A stretch of DNA of 64,000 nt, from NCBI RefSeq assembly GCF_024199795.1, contig NZ_JANADK010000001.1, positions 2,232,001 through 2,296,000 of the forward strand, written 5' to 3'. The notes beneath the pieces were generated by a model. The model worked only from the letters and a program-made list of their open reading frames with translations, was not told the DNA's origin and made no database searches. Within the stretch, counting starts at the first letter, position 1. The number at the start of each line of letters is the position of its first letter. This DNA comes from Bradyrhizobium sp. CCGB01. GTDB taxonomy: Bacteria > Pseudomonadota > Alphaproteobacteria > Rhizobiales > Xanthobacteraceae. Positions 62,479 to 64,000 of this stretch are shown here, one piece after another. A program made the translations under genes and the position numbers.

Positions 62479-63400
62479 GCTGAGCGGCAAGACCGTCTAC
62501 GTCGCCGGCCATCGCGGCATGGTCGGCAGCGCGATTGCGCGTCGGCTGGCGCGGGAGGACGTGCAGCTCGTCACGGTCGACCGGCGCGAGCTCGATCTGT
62601 GCAACCAGGCCGCCGTGTTCGACTGGTTCGCGACAACGCGGCCGCAGGTGATCTTCCTCGCCGCCGCCAAGGTCGGCGGCATCGTCGCCAACGACACGCT
62701 GCGCGCCGAGTTCATCTACGACAACATCGCGATCGCGGCGAACGTGATCCAGGCGGCGCATCGGAACGGCGCCGAGAAGCTGATGTTCCTGGGCTCGTCC
62801 TGCATCTATCCAAAACTGGCGCCGCAGCCGCTGCGCGAGGATTCGGTGCTGACCGGCCCGCTGGAGCCGACCAACGAGCCTTATGCCATTGCCAAGATCG
62901 CCGGCATCAAGATGGCGGAGGCCTATCGCAGCCAGTATGGCAGCGACTTCATCAGCGTGATGCCGACCAATCTCTATGGCCCCGGCGACAATTATCATCC
63001 GGAACTGAGCCACGTCGTCGCCGCGCTGATCCGCCGCTTCCACGAGGCGAAGGTCGCGGGCGCGCAGCGTGTCGCGGTGTGGGGCACCGGCACGCCGCGG
63101 CGCGAGTTCCTCTATGTCGACGACATGGCGGATGCCTGCGTACACCTGATGAAGACCTATTCCGGCGCCGGCCTCGTCAACATCGGCACCGGCGAGGACA
63201 TCACCATCGCCGAGTTCGCGCGTGTCGTGGCTGACATCGTCGGCTACCGCGGCGAGATCGGCTTCGACACCTCGCGCCCCGACGGCACGCCGCGCAAGCT
63301 GCTCGACGTCAGCCGCCTCACAAAGCTCGGCTGGCGCGCCACGACCTCGCTCGAGGACGGCTTGAAGCGCGCTTACGAAGCGTACCTGTCGCATACGTAG
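62459..63400 (+). CDS. fcl: GDP-L-fucose synthase
   Basis: 313 residues from GTG 62459, overlapping gmd by 20 bases. It has [14 protein letters not shown] (NADP binding), [29 protein letters not shown] with the family's catalytic Ser and Cys, and [13 protein letters not shown] (Tyr-X3-Lys), followed by [20 protein letters not shown]. It epimerises and reduces GDP-4-keto-6-deoxymannose to GDP-L-fucose. The overlapping arrangement with gmd implies tight co-translation. Confidence 0.95.
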   Translation: MASAAFELSGKTVYVAGHRGMVGSAIARRLAREDVQLVTVDRRELDLCNQAAVFDWFATTRPQVIFLAAAKVGGIVANDTLRAEFIYDNIAIAANVIQAAHRNGAEKLMFLGSSCIYPKLAPQPLREDSVLTGPLEPTNEPYAIAKIAGIKMAEAYRSQYGSDFISVMPTNLYGPGDNYHPELSHVVAALIRRFHEAKVAGAQRVAVWGTGTPRREFLYVDDMADACVHLMKTYSGAGLVNIGTGEDITIAEFARVVADIVGYRGEIGFDTSRPDGTPRKLLDVSRLTKLGWRATTSLEDGLKRAYEAYLSHT

Positions 63401-63401
63401 A

Positions 63402-63416
63402 ATGCAGCCACTGCAT
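63402..63416. promoter_or_regulatory. 15-bp palindrome between fcl and ugd
   Basis: ATGCAG-CCA-CTGCAT: perfect 6-bp arms directly after the fcl stop. It has the same ATGCAG half-site as the 27319 palindrome but shorter overall spacing. It may be a weaker operator for ugd or a transcription-end hairpin. Confidence 0.35.
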
Positions 63417-63576
63417 GTCGCGTATTTCAGGAGTCATCCGCAACGCCTGTCACGCGCGGCGGTTAAGGTTTATTCGGTACGCGACGCAACCTGCCCTAAT
63501 GTTGGGCGTGCGGCCGGATAGAGAAATGGTCTAGGGTGTTCGGTGGAACATCCGTCTTCAACGGAAAGAGTTTTTC

Positions 63577-64000
63577 ATGCGAATCGCGATGATCGGAACG
63601 GGCTATGTGGGACTGGTGTCCGGAGCCTGCTTTGCGGATTTCGGTCACGACGTCACCTGCGTCGACAAGGACGAGAAGAAGATCGCAGCGCTCCATCGCG
63701 GCGAGATCCCGATCTACGAGCCCGGCCTCGACGAGCTGGTCGCGACCAATGTGAAGGCGAAGCGGCTCGACTTCACCACCGACCTGTCGAAGCCGGTCGC
63801 GGACGCCGACGCCGTCTTCATCGCGGTCGGCACGCCGTCGCGCCGCGGTGACGGCCACGCCGACCTGTCCTATGTCTACGCCGCCGCGAAAGAGATCGCG
63901 CAGTCGCTGTCGGGCTTCACCGTGGTCGTGACCAAGTCGACCGTCCCGGTCGGCACCGGCGACGAGGTCGAGCGCATCATCCGCGAGGCCAATCCGTCGG
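63577..64000 (+). CDS. ugd: UDP-glucose 6-dehydrogenase, N-terminal part (3' end outside window)
   Basis: 141 codons are visible from ATG 63577, preceded by GGAAAGAG. The Rossmann start MRIAMIGTGYVGLVSGACFA is followed by the FGHDVTCVDKDEKKIAALHR dinucleotide-acceptor strand, IYEPGLDELV, AVFIAVGTPS and VVTKSTVPVGTG, all diagnostic of UDP-glucose/GDP-mannose dehydrogenases. The catalytic Cys lies beyond the window. It should oxidise UDP-glucose to UDP-glucuronate, feeding the 4-epimerase encoded at 60202. Confidence 0.95.
   Translation, partial: MRIAMIGTGYVGLVSGACFADFGHDVTCVDKDEKKIAALHRGEIPIYEPGLDELVATNVKAKRLDFTTDLSKPVADADAVFIAVGTPSRRGDGHADLSYVYAAAKEIAQSLSGFTVVVTKSTVPVGTGDEVERIIREANPS

Overview
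The window looks like chromosome from a Bradyrhizobium-type alphaproteobacterium (Nitrobacteraceae). The reasons are high GC with strongly GC-biased third codon positions, a REP-like intergenic element of the kind abundant in Bradyrhizobium and Rhodopseudomonas (50141-50244), small lineage-typical secreted and membrane proteins (DUF3551-like, GrlR-like, Arg-Gly-rich), and a chemotaxis cluster beside a large exopolysaccharide (EPS) locus. I saw no tRNA, rRNA, IS element, integrase or CRISPR array. This assignment is inference from gene content.

Layout. 1-8419 (+): the end of a HAD phosphatase, a secreted Arg-Gly-rich protein, a DUF3302/HlyD pair (YiaW/YiaV-like), an internally deleted DUF1254-type pseudogene, an intact DUF1254/DUF1214 protein, a SphA/phenol-MetA-type outer-membrane protein, a Cache-HAMP adenylate/guanylate cyclase and a Tat-exported NMT1-like binding protein. 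8499-9635 (-): a REC-HD-GYP regulator, divergent from the next block. 9921-21113 (+): a compact chemosensory operon (STAS, CheY, CheA, CheW, MCP, CheW, MCP, CheR, CheB, receptor-like soluble protein) with no flagellar genes nearby. The two MCPs share an almost identical signalling half. 21.2-27.1 kb: small, mostly uncharacterised genes (GrlR-like, VanZ-like, DUF3551-like, small membrane proteins, a metallophosphoesterase) and about 950 bases with no confident gene.

27.1-64 kb is an EPS locus of the Wzx/Wzy type. It has a polyprenyl-phosphate sugar transferase (initiation), a BY-kinase/copolymerase (ExoP/Wzc type), an OPX lipoprotein exporter (Wza type), two MOP flippases, two polymerase-like membrane proteins, five GT4 glycosyltransferases, two acyltransferase-3 proteins, a hexapeptide acyltransferase and a methyltransferase. 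It also has three proteins with GH clan-A-like catalytic motifs, one of them a 1453-residue hydrolase-repeat-RTX protein, and a transglutaminase-like cysteine protease set between two paralogous secreted proteins. At the end lie sugar-nucleotide genes: UDP-glucuronate 4-epimerase, gmd, fcl and the start of ugd, which would supply GDP-fucose and UDP-uronic acids.

The most notable points are these. (a) A pair of nearly identical 17-bp perfect palindromes lies upstream of the EPS-initiating transferase and of the acyltransferase/polymerase/flippase operon, and both overlap matches to the PhaR motif as I remember it. (b) The giant hydrolase-repeat-RTX protein carries five 162-residue super-repeats. 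(c) The locus contains two flippases, two polymerase candidates and three hydrolases, which suggests two polymers or one polymer with dedicated processing enzymes. (d) Two paralogous, cysteine-containing secreted proteins flank a LapG-family-like protease.
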